A stretch of 64,000 nt of DNA from Dokdonia sp. PRO95 (lineage in GTDB: Bacteria > Bacteroidota > Bacteroidia > Flavobacteriales > Flavobacteriaceae), in the NCBI RefSeq assembly GCF_000355805.1, contig NZ_CM001837.1, positions 2,985,966 to 3,049,965 of the forward strand, read 5' to 3'. Numbering within the stretch: the stretch's first letter is position 1; every line of letters begins with the position of its first letter. This document shows positions 8,585-17,637 of the stretch, one piece after another. Both the position numbers and the translations under genes were made by a program. A model generated the notes under the pieces. The model was not told where the DNA came from and did not search any database. It saw nothing but the letters and a program-made list of their open reading frames with translations.

Positions 8585-9636
8585 ATGTATTAGACTTATT
8601 TTCCGGATGTGGTGGAATTAGCTTAGGATTTAAATTAGCTGGATACACCATTAGTGGAGGTGTTGATATTGACCCTGATTCTATCAAAACTTTTCAAAGA
8701 AACTTCCCAAAATCAAAAGCTATTTGTGAAAGTTTGTTGGAATATAGTGATGAAAAAATCATAGAGGATTTTGGAGATAGGAAAATTGACATTGTTGTAG
8801 GTGGCCCACCCTGTCAAGGTTTTTCATCTGCTAATAGATGGAATAAAGAAAATGAAGATCCACGAAATAAACTATTTTTTGAATACTTAAGGTTTGTAGA
8901 ACTTCTTAAACCTAAAGCAGTTGTAATTGAAAATGTGAGAGGAATATTAACAAGAGATAAAGGGTTTGCAAAAAATAGAATTGAAAAACTACTTACAAAC
9001 CTTGGGTACACTGTTGATTGTAAGGTGTTAAATGCATCTGATTATGGAGTTCCACAGAATAGATTGAGAGCTTTTTTTGTCGCAATAAGAAAAGATTATA
9101 AAGAAACTTTTGATTTTGAGCAGTTAAAATCAAAACCAAAAGTTACCGTTAAGGAGGCTATTGGTGAATTATATGATTTAGATAAAAATCCTAAAGATAA
9201 ATTAACTACTCAACCTAAAAATAAATATTTACAATATTTAAGAAAAGAAAATCAGGAAATCTACAACCATGAAACCAAGTATCCTGCTCAATTAACACAA
9301 GAAAGAATAAGTCATGTACCTCAAGGAGGAAATTGGGCAGACATACCAACTGAACTCTTTCCTAACAATAGAAGCAACAGACATTCTTCTGCCTTCAAAA
9401 GATTAGATGAGAATGCATGTTCTGTAACTATTGACACAGGTAATGCACACAGTAATTATTTTCACCCTTTATACAATCGTATACCAACAGTAAGAGAAGC
9501 AGCCAGAATTCAAAGTTTTAAAGACGATTTTATTTTAGAAGGTAGCAGAACAAGTCAATATCGTCAAGTTGGTAATGCTGTGCCTCCATTATTAGCGAAA
9601 GCAGTTGCTGATGCATTAAAAAAATATTTAAAATAA
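8581..9636 (+). CDS. DNA (cytosine-5-)-methyltransferase, first of pair (LlaJI M1-like)
   Basis: The 351-residue protein has the ordered m5C methyltransferase motifs: motif I DLFSGCGG at the N-terminus for AdoMet binding, motif IV GGPPCQGFS with the catalytic Cys of PCQ, motif VI ENVRG, motif VIII QNRLRAFF, and motifs IX-X (RIPTVREAARIQSF, then QYRQVGNAVPPLLA). The variable target-recognition region lies around residues 190-290. It methylates cytosine at the specific site of the system and protects the host from the McrBC-like nuclease encoded downstream. A second, clearly related methyltransferase follows after three bases, which suggests an asymmetric site with one enzyme per strand. Confidence 0.95.
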   Translation: MNVLDLFSGCGGISLGFKLAGYTISGGVDIDPDSIKTFQRNFPKSKAICESLLEYSDEKIIEDFGDRKIDIVVGGPPCQGFSSANRWNKENEDPRNKLFFEYLRFVELLKPKAVVIENVRGILTRDKGFAKNRIEKLLTNLGYTVDCKVLNASDYGVPQNRLRAFFVAIRKDYKETFDFEQLKSKPKVTVKEAIGELYDLDKNPKDKLTTQPKNKYLQYLRKENQEIYNHETKYPAQLTQERISHVPQGGNWADIPTELFPNNRSNRHSSAFKRLDENACSVTIDTGNAHSNYFHPLYNRIPTVREAARIQSFKDDFILEGSRTSQYRQVGNAVPPLLAKAVADALKKYLK

Positions 9637-9639
9637 ATT

Positions 9640-10683
9640 ATGAAAATTATAGATCTTTTTTCTGGAGTTGGAGGATTAAGCCAAGGATTTGAATGGAATG
9701 GTTTTAAGCCCGTTGTAGCAATCGACTTTTGGAATGATGCAATCAAAACGTATAACCACAATCGAAAGGAAAAGGTTGGCATTTCAATGGACGTTACTCA
9801 ATTCAATGATGAATTGCTTCCTAACATTTTAAAGGAGCATAAAATCGATGGAATAATTGGAGGACCACCATGTCAAGGTTTTAGTACCGCCAGATTGTCC
9901 AACGCGACAGAAAAAATTGGTAAAATCAACGAAAGTAGAAACCATTTATATCTTGAGTTTTTTAGGACGGTAAATATTGTAAGACCCAAATTCTTTTTGA
10001 TTGAAAATGTTAGAGGATTAGTGTCCGCCAACAAAGGTGCTTTTGTTGAAGACATAATAGAAAGGTTTGGAAGCATTGGATACAATGTCTCTTATAAAAT
10101 TTTAAACGCTTCGGATTACGGTGTCCCACAAAATAGACAACGAGTTTTCTTTGTAGGTTTATTAGAAGGTAAATTTGAATTCCCCGAGAAATTCGGGTAT
10201 AAAGTTTCTACGAAAGAGGCGATTATGGACCTTATTCAATCTAACGAAGAAGCAATTCAAAAATATAGTATACCTTCAAAAAATGAGTATCAGAAATTGA
10301 TGCGCAATGGGAAGAAAACAATAAAAAATCACGAGGTAACAATCCACAACGAACAAACTACTAATGTAATCTCAATGGTACCTGATGGGGGAAACATTAA
10401 ATCTTTACCTCCAAAATACTGGGAAATAAGAAAATACAACAAAGCTTTTCAAAGGATGAATAGTGCATTACCTTCTAATACTATAGATACCGGTCATAGA
10501 AATTATTTCCACTATGAAGCCAATAGAATTCCTACGGCTCGTGAATCTGCACGAATACAAAGTTTCCCAGACTCTTTTGAGTTTTTGGGAACGAAGGGAA
10601 GTCAATATAAGCAAGTTGGAAATGCTGTGCCTCCACTTTTAGCAAAAGTGCTTGCCGAAAAAATTAAATCATATCTTAAATGA
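9640..10683 (+). CDS. DNA (cytosine-5-)-methyltransferase, second of pair (LlaJI M2-like)
   Basis: At 347 residues it is almost the same length as its upstream partner and has the same motif order: DLFSGVGG (I), GGPPCQGFS (IV), ENVRG (VI), QNRQRVFF (VIII), RIPTARESARIQSF (IX) and QYKQVGNAVPPLLAK (X). The two differ most between motifs VIII and IX, the target-recognition region, consistent with reading different strands of a non-palindromic site. In LlaJI of Lactococcus, two m5C methyltransferases protect the asymmetric site GACGC; whether this pair has the same specificity cannot be seen. Its stop overlaps the start of the McrB-like gene (ATGA at 10680). Confidence 0.95.
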   Translation: MKIIDLFSGVGGLSQGFEWNGFKPVVAIDFWNDAIKTYNHNRKEKVGISMDVTQFNDELLPNILKEHKIDGIIGGPPCQGFSTARLSNATEKIGKINESRNHLYLEFFRTVNIVRPKFFLIENVRGLVSANKGAFVEDIIERFGSIGYNVSYKILNASDYGVPQNRQRVFFVGLLEGKFEFPEKFGYKVSTKEAIMDLIQSNEEAIQKYSIPSKNEYQKLMRNGKKTIKNHEVTIHNEQTTNVISMVPDGGNIKSLPPKYWEIRKYNKAFQRMNSALPSNTIDTGHRNYFHYEANRIPTARESARIQSFPDSFEFLGTKGSQYKQVGNAVPPLLAKVLAEKIKSYLK

Positions 10684-13514
10684 GTTTAGAAAAATTAAAA
10701 CGTGATCTAATTTCTTGTGGGAAAGAGTTCTTTATTGATAACTATACTGAAATTAAAGAATTTTCCCAAGGAAATATTGAGAGAGACAAACTCGACTCAT
10801 TAATAACGGCTAAGGCACAATGGACTAACATAACTACACTTGGTAACCGAATAAGTGCGGTTAAGATGTTTTTTGAAAACAATCAAGTTATAGATGCACT
10901 GAAGATCACGATAGAATCGAGAGCTAAAGCAAATGTAACCGAAAAAGCTAAAGATTACTTTAAGCAAGAAACAGGAAGATCATATAATGAGACTAAAGAT
11001 AAAATTTTGTCAGAATCAAATTCAGGCTTATTAAAAGAAATCCTTGATACCATTGAAACAGAATATATCAAAGAGCTATGTGACATTGAGGAATTCAGGT
11101 ATCAAAAAGGATCAGATAAATTAATTGAGTTTGAAAACTATGCTGGTTTAACTAGGGAAGAAATTACCCTTCTATTAAATCAATTTAATGATTCTGGTTT
11201 AACCTTCACAAATTTTGTTGAATCTTTAGATAAAGAAAGTGACAAGTATCAGCTACTTACATTGTTGGGAGAAGTTGTTAGTTATTGCGACCTCCATGCC
11301 GCTAATAAGAAATTTTACAATCAATATGATGACAACAGAACGCTAGGTAAAGCTGGTGTTCGAATGAATGATTGGCTTGATAAACTTCTTAGTTATAAAA
11401 TTGAAGACAATGACTTGTCGAAACTCACACCCAGCATTAAAAATGCGCTTCTTTACCTAAAAGATCCGGAAAATGGGTTAACAATGTTGAGTGAGAATCA
11501 TAGAGAAAAGTTTTCAATAAAGCTACTACATAAAACGTACGAGCCCGAAAACATAATTCATGATTTAATCTCATTTTTTGAACCTTATGATATTGAAGTT
11601 TCGAACGAGAAAAATCGTACCACAGTTTATTGTAGTATACTTTATTCAGAAAATGTAAAACAACTTTGGCTTAATGATGATGATATTGAAGTAGAAGAAA
11701 ATCCTGATACTAAAAATACAAATGATATGAAAACACCTTTAAATCAAATTTTTTATGGACCTCCAGGTACTGGAAAAACTTATAATATTTCTTCGGAAGC
11801 AGAGAAAATTATTAACTCAGAGAATAATTCTTCAGCAAATACCAGAGAAGAAAAGTTTCATCGAATTTGTGAATCTGTTAGAAATATCAGCGGTTTAGAA
11901 ATAAAAGCAAATTCCTTATATCGAAATGAACGAGCTATATTATGGATGTATGGTTACTTATTAGAACCACCACATAATGCAACCAATTCGATTATAAATA
12001 ATGAGGCAATTGCTAACGGTATGGATCCATCTCCATCCTCATGGGCACAATATTCACAATATCTTACACAATTTGGTTTTGTAGACGATTGGAGAAAGTC
12101 TACTGAAGTCAATCTAAATGAAAGAGGTATTGAATTAAAAAATGATTTAGTTGAATTCTTAAATGAAAACAATCTAACATTTGAAGATTTGAAAAACTGG
12201 AATCAAGATGCTCCAGACATTGTTAGAGAATCCTACTTCAGTGCTATTAGTGAAATTGAAAAGGACAATTTTACTAATCAAATGAAAGTTATTTATTGCG
12301 TTCTCAATTTAGCGTTAAACAATTTTCTTAGATCTGAAACAGAGTATAAAAAGAAAGAGGCATCAGATAGAGAAGAAGCTTCTGCATATATTGATATTGA
12401 AGATGATAATGCTGATATCAAATGGATTGGTCAAATTGGAAGATCTCTGAGAGGTTTAGGTATAGTAGATAATTATATTCTAGATAGTACAGGGAAGAAC
12501 ACATATCATCTTAGTGAAAATGGCCTTGAATTAGTTGACAAAATTATTGAAAACTGGGAAAATAATTACCCTGAATTATTTGGCGATTTTATCAGTTATG
12601 AAAATGCAGTTGAACATGGGCGAGTAAAATTTATAACATTCCATCAATCGTACTCATATGAAGAATTTATAGAGGGGATCAGACCAAAAATGGATTCAGA
12701 TGAACTAACTTATTCTTTAGAAAAAGGTGTCTTTAAAGAGATTTCTGATAATGCTAAAAACTATCCAAATCATAATTATGTAATAATAATTGATGAAATT
12801 AACAGAGGTAATATTTCTAAAATTTTCGGAGAACTAATTACACTTATTGAACCTTCAAAAAGGCTATTTTCAGGCAATGAAAAAGAACACCCAAAAGAGG
12901 TTACTCTTCCATACAGTAAAAAGCTATTTGGTGTACCTAAAAACCTTTACATTTTAGGTACAATGAATACTGCTGATAAATCTATTTCTTTACTAGATTC
13001 AGCTTTAAGGAGAAGGTTTTCATTTACAGAGATGTTACCAAATTCAACAGTCGTAAAAGACAATATATCAATAGAAGGTATTGAGGTTGAAAAACTTTTT
13101 GAGACAATCAATTCTAGAATTGAATTCTTAATTGACAAAGACCATACGATTGGTCATTCATATTTTCTTAAAATAAAAGAAAATCAAACTATTGAGGCTC
13201 TATCGTTAATATTTAAAAATGAAATCATCCCATTATTGACTGAGTATTTCTATGGTGATTTTGAAAAAATTCAACTGGTTCTTGGTGAGAATAAAGATTG
13301 GAAATCTAAAAGTGACAATAAATTCTTTAATAAAAAAACCTCCCAGCAAAAAAGCTTATTCGGTAAAGATGAAGCTGTAGAGGGTTATGACGAAAAAATA
13401 ATTTTTGAATTAAATGATGATTTATTAGGACTAAAAGAAGATGGAACTATTAAAGGTAAATCAGAAGACCTAATAAAGCTTTTCAAATCTGTTTATACTA
13501 AGAAATCGAATTAG
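10680..13514 (+). CDS. McrB-like AAA+ GTPase restriction subunit (LlaJI R1-like)
   Basis: The 944-residue protein is the motor subunit of a McrBC-type restriction enzyme. Walker A is GPPGTGKT (360-367), Walker B is IIIDEINRG (DE at 705-706), and the McrB-specific guanine-recognition motif is MNTAD (763-766), followed by the arginine-rich SALRRRF. Residues 1-340 have no motif I recognise and should hold the DNA-recognition domain. The Walker A to Walker B distance is about 340 residues, far longer than in E. coli McrB (under 100). The insertion (about 385-640) contains two segments that look like winged helices (near 452-500 and 581-630). It is translationally coupled to both neighbours. GTP specificity is inferred from the family motif. 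Confidence 0.9.
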   Translation: MSLEKLKRDLISCGKEFFIDNYTEIKEFSQGNIERDKLDSLITAKAQWTNITTLGNRISAVKMFFENNQVIDALKITIESRAKANVTEKAKDYFKQETGRSYNETKDKILSESNSGLLKEILDTIETEYIKELCDIEEFRYQKGSDKLIEFENYAGLTREEITLLLNQFNDSGLTFTNFVESLDKESDKYQLLTLLGEVVSYCDLHAANKKFYNQYDDNRTLGKAGVRMNDWLDKLLSYKIEDNDLSKLTPSIKNALLYLKDPENGLTMLSENHREKFSIKLLHKTYEPENIIHDLISFFEPYDIEVSNEKNRTTVYCSILYSENVKQLWLNDDDIEVEENPDTKNTNDMKTPLNQIFYGPPGTGKTYNISSEAEKIINSENNSSANTREEKFHRICESVRNISGLEIKANSLYRNERAILWMYGYLLEPPHNATNSIINNEAIANGMDPSPSSWAQYSQYLTQFGFVDDWRKSTEVNLNERGIELKNDLVEFLNENNLTFEDLKNWNQDAPDIVRESYFSAISEIEKDNFTNQMKVIYCVLNLALNNFLRSETEYKKKEASDREEASAYIDIEDDNADIKWIGQIGRSLRGLGIVDNYILDSTGKNTYHLSENGLELVDKIIENWENNYPELFGDFISYENAVEHGRVKFITFHQSYSYEEFIEGIRPKMDSDELTYSLEKGVFKEISDNAKNYPNHNYVIIIDEINRGNISKIFGELITLIEPSKRLFSGNEKEHPKEVTLPYSKKLFGVPKNLYILGTMNTADKSISLLDSALRRRFSFTEMLPNSTVVKDNISIEGIEVEKLFETINSRIEFLIDKDHTIGHSYFLKIKENQTIEALSLIFKNEIIPLLTEYFYGDFEKIQLVLGENKDWKSKSDNKFFNKKTSQQKSLFGKDEAVEGYDEKIIFELNDDLLGLKEDGTIKGKSEDLIKLFKSVYTKKSN

Positions 13515-14941
13515 TGAGAAAAAATTACGAAATATCGGAATATGGTGTTATTAGATCTAAAGAAGATTATGACATAGAATCATCTTTTAAATCTTTAAAA
13601 GAGCTTTACCTACCAAAAGAACTTTTCAATGACCTCTTTGAGTTTATTATGCAAAATCAAGAGGAAAAGAAAGAGGGAGAACGTATGTTCTCAATCTATT
13701 CTAAAGGAAAAAAACGTCAAATTAAAACAAAAAACTATGTTGGCGTAATTGAAACTTCAAAGGGTCTTACTTTGGAAATTTTACCTAAAATATTTTTCGA
13801 TTATTCAGATGAGGATTACAATACTGAATTGATTGACACCAAAAAGGTATTTCTAAAGATGTTAAGTAAATTAAAGAATTCACCATTTCTAAATATCAGT
13901 TCAGCACATCTCAAAACATCATCTAGTTTTCCTTTATTAGAAGTATTTATTGAGAATTACATAAAGGAGATAAAAAAGATAATAAGAGGCGGTCTTAAAT
14001 CTCAATATGTTGATCAGCAGGAAAATTTAAACTTCCTGAAAGGTAAGATTGTAAATTCAATAAACATAAAACATAATCATTCAAATAAAGCGAAGTTTTA
14101 TTGTGCATTTGACGAGTTTTCTAATAATATGGTTTATAACCAATTGATTAAATCAACGTTATTAAAACTGAATAGAATTTCAAAATCACATTACAACAGG
14201 ACAAGTATCCTTCAATTATTGCATCATTTTGATCCAATAAAAGAATCAATGGACTTGATATCGGATTTCAGAAAAGTCAGTGGTAGCAATCGCCTATTTT
14301 TAAATTACAAGCAAGCTATCTCATGGTCTGAAGTTTTTTTAATGAACAAATCGTTTACAAACTTTAGCGGTAACTCTAAGAATATGGCTATTCTATTTCC
14401 TATGGAAAGAATTTTTGAAGATTATGTTGGCTACTTAATGAAAACATATGCCGAAGGCCATGAAATAAAAACTCAAGATAGGTCATATTATTTGGTTTCA
14501 AGTCACATAAACAAAAATAAGTTTAGGTTAAACCCTGATATTGTTGCAACTAATGAGAAATATAATGAACAGATAATATTTGATACTAAATGGAAATTGT
14601 TGGATGAATCAAAGGAGAAAAAAAACTATAATATTTCTCAATCAGATATGTACCAGCTATATGCCTACGGGAAAAAATATGATTTAAAAAACGGATTTGC
14701 AACAGAACCTAAACTTGTATTACTCTACCCTTCCAATCCGAATTTTCAAAAACCACTTGACGATTTTATTTATGAAGGGGAACTTATCTTAAGTGTGCTC
14801 CCTTTTAATTTAAAGAGTTCTCTTTCTAAAGAAAACGAACAAAAAGAACTGAAGAAAATTTTTACTTCAATTAATAAATTACCTAATTATAAATTGGAGG
14901 AGATACAACTTCACATGGCCGCAGAAACAACCAATAAATAA
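13514..14941 (+). CDS. McrC-like nuclease subunit (LlaJI R2-like)
   Basis: The 475-residue protein matches the McrC family, which activates the McrB GTPase and supplies the nuclease. A PD-(D/E)XK active site is readable: P341-D342 in FRLNPDIVAT, then D357-T-K359 in IIFDTKWKLL. The N-terminal region includes KNYVGVIETSKGLTLEILPKIFF, typical of McrC. The start is a GTG at 13514 overlapping the McrB-like stop (TAGTG), so the two are coupled and probably made in fixed ratio. With the two methyltransferases this completes a restriction-modification operon rather than a stand-alone modification-dependent McrBC, because methylation here should protect rather than trigger. Confidence 0.9.
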   Translation: MRKNYEISEYGVIRSKEDYDIESSFKSLKELYLPKELFNDLFEFIMQNQEEKKEGERMFSIYSKGKKRQIKTKNYVGVIETSKGLTLEILPKIFFDYSDEDYNTELIDTKKVFLKMLSKLKNSPFLNISSAHLKTSSSFPLLEVFIENYIKEIKKIIRGGLKSQYVDQQENLNFLKGKIVNSINIKHNHSNKAKFYCAFDEFSNNMVYNQLIKSTLLKLNRISKSHYNRTSILQLLHHFDPIKESMDLISDFRKVSGSNRLFLNYKQAISWSEVFLMNKSFTNFSGNSKNMAILFPMERIFEDYVGYLMKTYAEGHEIKTQDRSYYLVSSHINKNKFRLNPDIVATNEKYNEQIIFDTKWKLLDESKEKKNYNISQSDMYQLYAYGKKYDLKNGFATEPKLVLLYPSNPNFQKPLDDFIYEGELILSVLPFNLKSSLSKENEQKELKKIFTSINKLPNYKLEEIQLHMAAETTNK

Positions 14942-15005
14942 ATTTTTGAAGTTTGTGCCTCATTCAAATTTAGAACAGTTAAAAAATCCATCCCCACCAA
15001 AACCA

Positions 15006-15013
15006 TATCTTTG
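15006..15013 (+). promoter_or_regulatory. Bacteroidota-type -7 box before MFS gene
   Basis: TATCTTTG fits the TAnnTTTG consensus 26 bases upstream of the transporter start. No clear -33 TTG was found. Confidence 0.4.
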
Positions 15014-15039
15014 AGTAAAACACCTCCACCACTCAACCT

Positions 15040-16323
15040 ATGGACGCCAAACCGCAAAAACATTCTGTTACTTATATTGTATTACTCATACTAGCGGGAG
15101 AGGCGGTTTTTATATTACCATTTGTATTGGCTAGGGTTTTTAGAGCGACGGTGCTTGATGTATTTGAGATAAACAACACAGAGCTTGGTTTTTGCTTTTC
15201 TATTTATGGTCTGGTAGCGCTAGTGTCTTATCTTTTTGGCGGTCCGCTGGCAGATAGGTTTCCTCCTCGTAAGTTAATGGGTGTGGCACTTGTACTCACC
15301 GCCTTGGGCGGACTGGTATATGCAAATAGTCCCTCGCTTGTCACTTTGCAAGTGCTGTATGGCTTTTGGGGTTTTACGACGATTTTCTTGTTTTGGGCAG
15401 CGATGATTAAAGCTACGCGTGTTTGGGGTGGTGAAAAAAGCCAAGGGAAAGCCTTCGGCTTTCTAGATGGCGGTCGCGGCCTTGTAGGTGCGCTTTTTGG
15501 AGCGTTGGGTGTGCTTATTTTTTCGCTGTTTGCTCCAGAAAATGGAAGCGAACTATCACCAGAACAGCAAGCGGAGGCGTTTACTTCTGTAATCTATTAC
15601 TCTTCTGCTATTGTAGCAATTATTGGAGTTCTCGTATTCTTCTTTCTCAAAAGTGATGTAGCAGCTGAGGAAATCAATCGAGAAAAAATAACCGTAAACA
15701 CCATAAAACAAGTAATGCTATTACCCTCTGTAAGCTTGCTTATGGTCATTATACTTTGTGCATATGTGGGCTACAAAATCACAGATATCTTCTCGCTATA
15801 CGCAAATGTAGTAATGGGATACAATGAGGTAGGCGCTGCCAAAACGGGAACTTTCTTACTCTTTATTCGTCCCGTAGTAGGCGTGGTAATTGGTTTTCTA
15901 GCAGATAGATCTAGAGCGTCTGTATACTTGATGATAGGTTTTGTGCTGTCTGTTCTTGGCGCCATACTATTTGCTTCGGGAGTGCTTCATGAAGGAACTA
16001 CTATCCTATTTTTTCTCTCTATCATTATCACAGCCGTAGGTGTGTATGCTGCGCGTGTGCTGTATTTTGCCGTGATGAAGGAAGGAAATATTCCGTTGTA
16101 TCTCACAGGTACTGCTGTAGGCATTATTTCATTTATAGGCTACACACCAGATATTTTTGCAGGACCTATGATTGGCTACTTTTTAGACGGGATGCCTGGT
16201 CGTGCGGGTCACGAGGCTGTGTTTTGGTTACTCGCTGCGTTTTCGGCAGTTGGCTTAGGTGCTTCGTTTTTGTTTTATCGATTTTCGCTACGTAATGATA
16301 AAGCCTCGTCTTTAAGGAAATAA
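15040..16323 (+). CDS. MFS transporter, substrate unknown
   Basis: The 427-residue protein has about 12 hydrophobic helices in two halves and a major-facilitator loop after helix 2 (GGPLADRFPPRKLMG, compare the family pattern GxxxDRxGRR). A second-half counterpart is GFLADRSRASVYLM. It is an inner-membrane secondary transporter; nothing in the sequence fixes its substrate. It has its own promoter-like box and stands alone, just past the restriction island, where codon use and GC return to the level of the rest of the window. A partial palindrome copy begins at its stop codon. Confidence 0.88.
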   Translation: MDAKPQKHSVTYIVLLILAGEAVFILPFVLARVFRATVLDVFEINNTELGFCFSIYGLVALVSYLFGGPLADRFPPRKLMGVALVLTALGGLVYANSPSLVTLQVLYGFWGFTTIFLFWAAMIKATRVWGGEKSQGKAFGFLDGGRGLVGALFGALGVLIFSLFAPENGSELSPEQQAEAFTSVIYYSSAIVAIIGVLVFFFLKSDVAAEEINREKITVNTIKQVMLLPSVSLLMVIILCAYVGYKITDIFSLYANVVMGYNEVGAAKTGTFLLFIRPVVGVVIGFLADRSRASVYLMIGFVLSVLGAILFASGVLHEGTTILFFLSIIITAVGVYAARVLYFAVMKEGNIPLYLTGTAVGIISFIGYTPDIFAGPMIGYFLDGMPGRAGHEAVFWLLAAFSAVGLGASFLFYRFSLRNDKASSLRK

Positions 16324-16335
16324 GCTTTCGCGAAA
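16324..16335. repeat. Partial palindrome copy at the MFS stop codon
   Basis: GCTTTCGCGAAA begins immediately after the stop; the right arm is lost (ACTCTT follows). It is the first copy after the restriction island. Confidence 0.7.
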
Positions 16336-16340
16336 CTCTT

Positions 16341-16395
16341 CCTGAATTCATTTCGCAGAACTTGTCCCGAATTCACTTCGGGAAGCGTAAAAAAG
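16341..16395. repeat. Degenerate tandem repeat with hairpin
   Basis: Two related units, CTGAATTCATTTCGCAGAA and CCGAATTCACTTCGGGAAG, follow each other, and CCCGAA/TTCGGG forms a six-bp stem. The end (CTTGTCCCG...AAGCGTAAAAAA) resembles 18502-18538. The block lies between convergent genes and may help end transcription; this looks like a second, more decayed family of intergenic repeats. Confidence 0.45.
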
Positions 16396-16422
16396 CAGGG
16401 AACTTTTAGTATACATTACAAT

Positions 16423-17574
16423 TTATGACTGCTTACCTAACCAGAGCATATAATTAATTACACGTTGCAAAGCTTCACTATCTGCATCGTTAGTGTCGTT
16501 AATTGCGATGCTACACTGATACTCCGGGAAATGAATAAAAAGTGTACCCCAAAAACCAGAATGAGTATAGGCTACGATATCGTTTTTCTTTCCTTGTATA
16601 CTCCTAAAACCTAGTCGCTGTATAGGTAATTGCTTTCCCGCAGCATCATAATCCTTTTGTAGAAGCATTACGGCAAGACTATCTTCATGCTCATAAATCT
16701 TACCGTCAAAAAGCGCTTGTAGAAACATCGCTAAATCTCTTGTGGTAGAAACCAGACCGCCACCACCATATAAATCTACAGAGGCATCCCACTCTGACGC
16801 ATCAAGCGGTCCCACGTACCTTTTTACAGACGGTAATAATCCTTCTGGGCTAGGTTCTAAGGTTTCAAGCCAGGTGGCGTTCATCCCAATTTTATCCAAC
16901 TTTAAAAGACTTCGTAAGCCTTCGGCTAGTCCTGTATTAGTGAGTTTTTCTATAATCTCACCTAGTAATATATATCCCGTATCGCTATAATGCTGCTCTA
17001 TTCCTGCTGCTGCATGTGGCTTGCCATAATCCATCGCAAACTGGATTTGTTCTGTTCTCGTCCATCGTCTTGAGGGTGTTTTTGAAGCTACCTCAATATA
17101 TTCTGGACCACCTTCGGCATAATCATAAAGGCCACTAGAGTGAATTAAACATTGACGTATCGTAATTGCATCTGGATGATAACCGCCTTTTCTTAGTATC
17201 TCAATATGCTCTTGACTAATGTATTGTGTGATAGCATCGTCTAATGCTAGTTGGCCATTTTCGCGCAAGCGCATAATAGCAATCGCTACAAAGACTTTTG
17301 TAAGACTTGCAATCCTAAAAGGTTGTGCCGCATCAAGTTTTCTATCCTTTTCTAAACTATCAAAGCCCGCTGCACCTGTAAAGTCAATATCAAGCTTAGG
17401 CGAAATTACGGTGAGTGATAAACCCGTAGAGTGAGCCAACTTCTCTCCTGTCTCTTCATCTAAAATACGCTGAAGATTAATAGCTGGATTTGCATCATAA
17501 TCAACAGCTTTTTGAGAAGTTCCGCAGCTTGTAAGTAAAGCACAAAGAGCAATATAAAAGTATCTGAATTTCAT
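16423..17574 (-). CDS. Serine hydrolase, beta-lactamase/class C type lipoprotein
   Basis: From the ATG at 17574 the protein is 383 residues and starts MKFRYFYIALCALLTSCGTS, a lipoprotein signal with lipobox LTSC, so it should be membrane-anchored in the periplasm or outer membrane. A longer frame to 17619 runs through the palindrome and is less likely. The serine-hydrolase motifs are present: SLTK (SxxK nucleophile) in RIASLTKVFVAIA, YSD in QHYSDTGYILLGE as the YxN element, and HSGFWG as the KTG-like third motif. The fold is shared by penicillin-binding proteins, D-amino-acid peptidases and esterases; the substrate cannot be named. An AraC regulator lies directly upstream on the same strand. 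Confidence 0.87.
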   Translation of the reverse strand: MKFRYFYIALCALLTSCGTSQKAVDYDANPAINLQRILDEETGEKLAHSTGLSLTVISPKLDIDFTGAAGFDSLEKDRKLDAAQPFRIASLTKVFVAIAIMRLRENGQLALDDAITQYISQEHIEILRKGGYHPDAITIRQCLIHSSGLYDYAEGGPEYIEVASKTPSRRWTRTEQIQFAMDYGKPHAAAGIEQHYSDTGYILLGEIIEKLTNTGLAEGLRSLLKLDKIGMNATWLETLEPSPEGLLPSVKRYVGPLDASEWDASVDLYGGGGLVSTTRDLAMFLQALFDGKIYEHEDSLAVMLLQKDYDAAGKQLPIQRLGFRSIQGKKNDIVAYTHSGFWGTLFIHFPEYQCSIAINDTNDADSEALQRVINYMLWLGKQS

Positions 17575-17598
17575 TGTTTTTATTTTTGGTAAAGATGA

Positions 17599-17614
17599 CG
17601 CTTTCGCGAAAACG
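17599..17614. repeat. Near-exact palindrome copy upstream of the serine hydrolase
   Basis: CGCTTTCGCGAAAACG, one mismatch, in the 63-base gap between the AraC gene and the serine hydrolase gene. Confidence 0.8.
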
Positions 17615-17637
17615 TCCATTGTAAAAATTCGTCACAA

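Noticed and set aside
10680-14941. Stand-alone McrBC that cuts methylated DNA
   Set aside because: Two m5C methyltransferases are coupled to it in one operon; a methyl-dependent nuclease would attack the host's own modified sites.
8243-15005. Prophage or integrative element around the restriction genes
   Set aside because: No integrase, att-like direct repeat, tRNA gene or phage structural gene was seen; only the five R-M genes are foreign-looking.
17258-17272. Palindrome copy in the serine hydrolase gene (TTTTCGCGCAAGCGC)
   Set aside because: The core TTTCGCGAAA is broken, so I did not count it; it may be a decayed copy.
17575-17619. Longer start of the serine hydrolase (MDVFAKAS...)
   Set aside because: The extra residues are translated palindrome and would place a lipoprotein signal internally.
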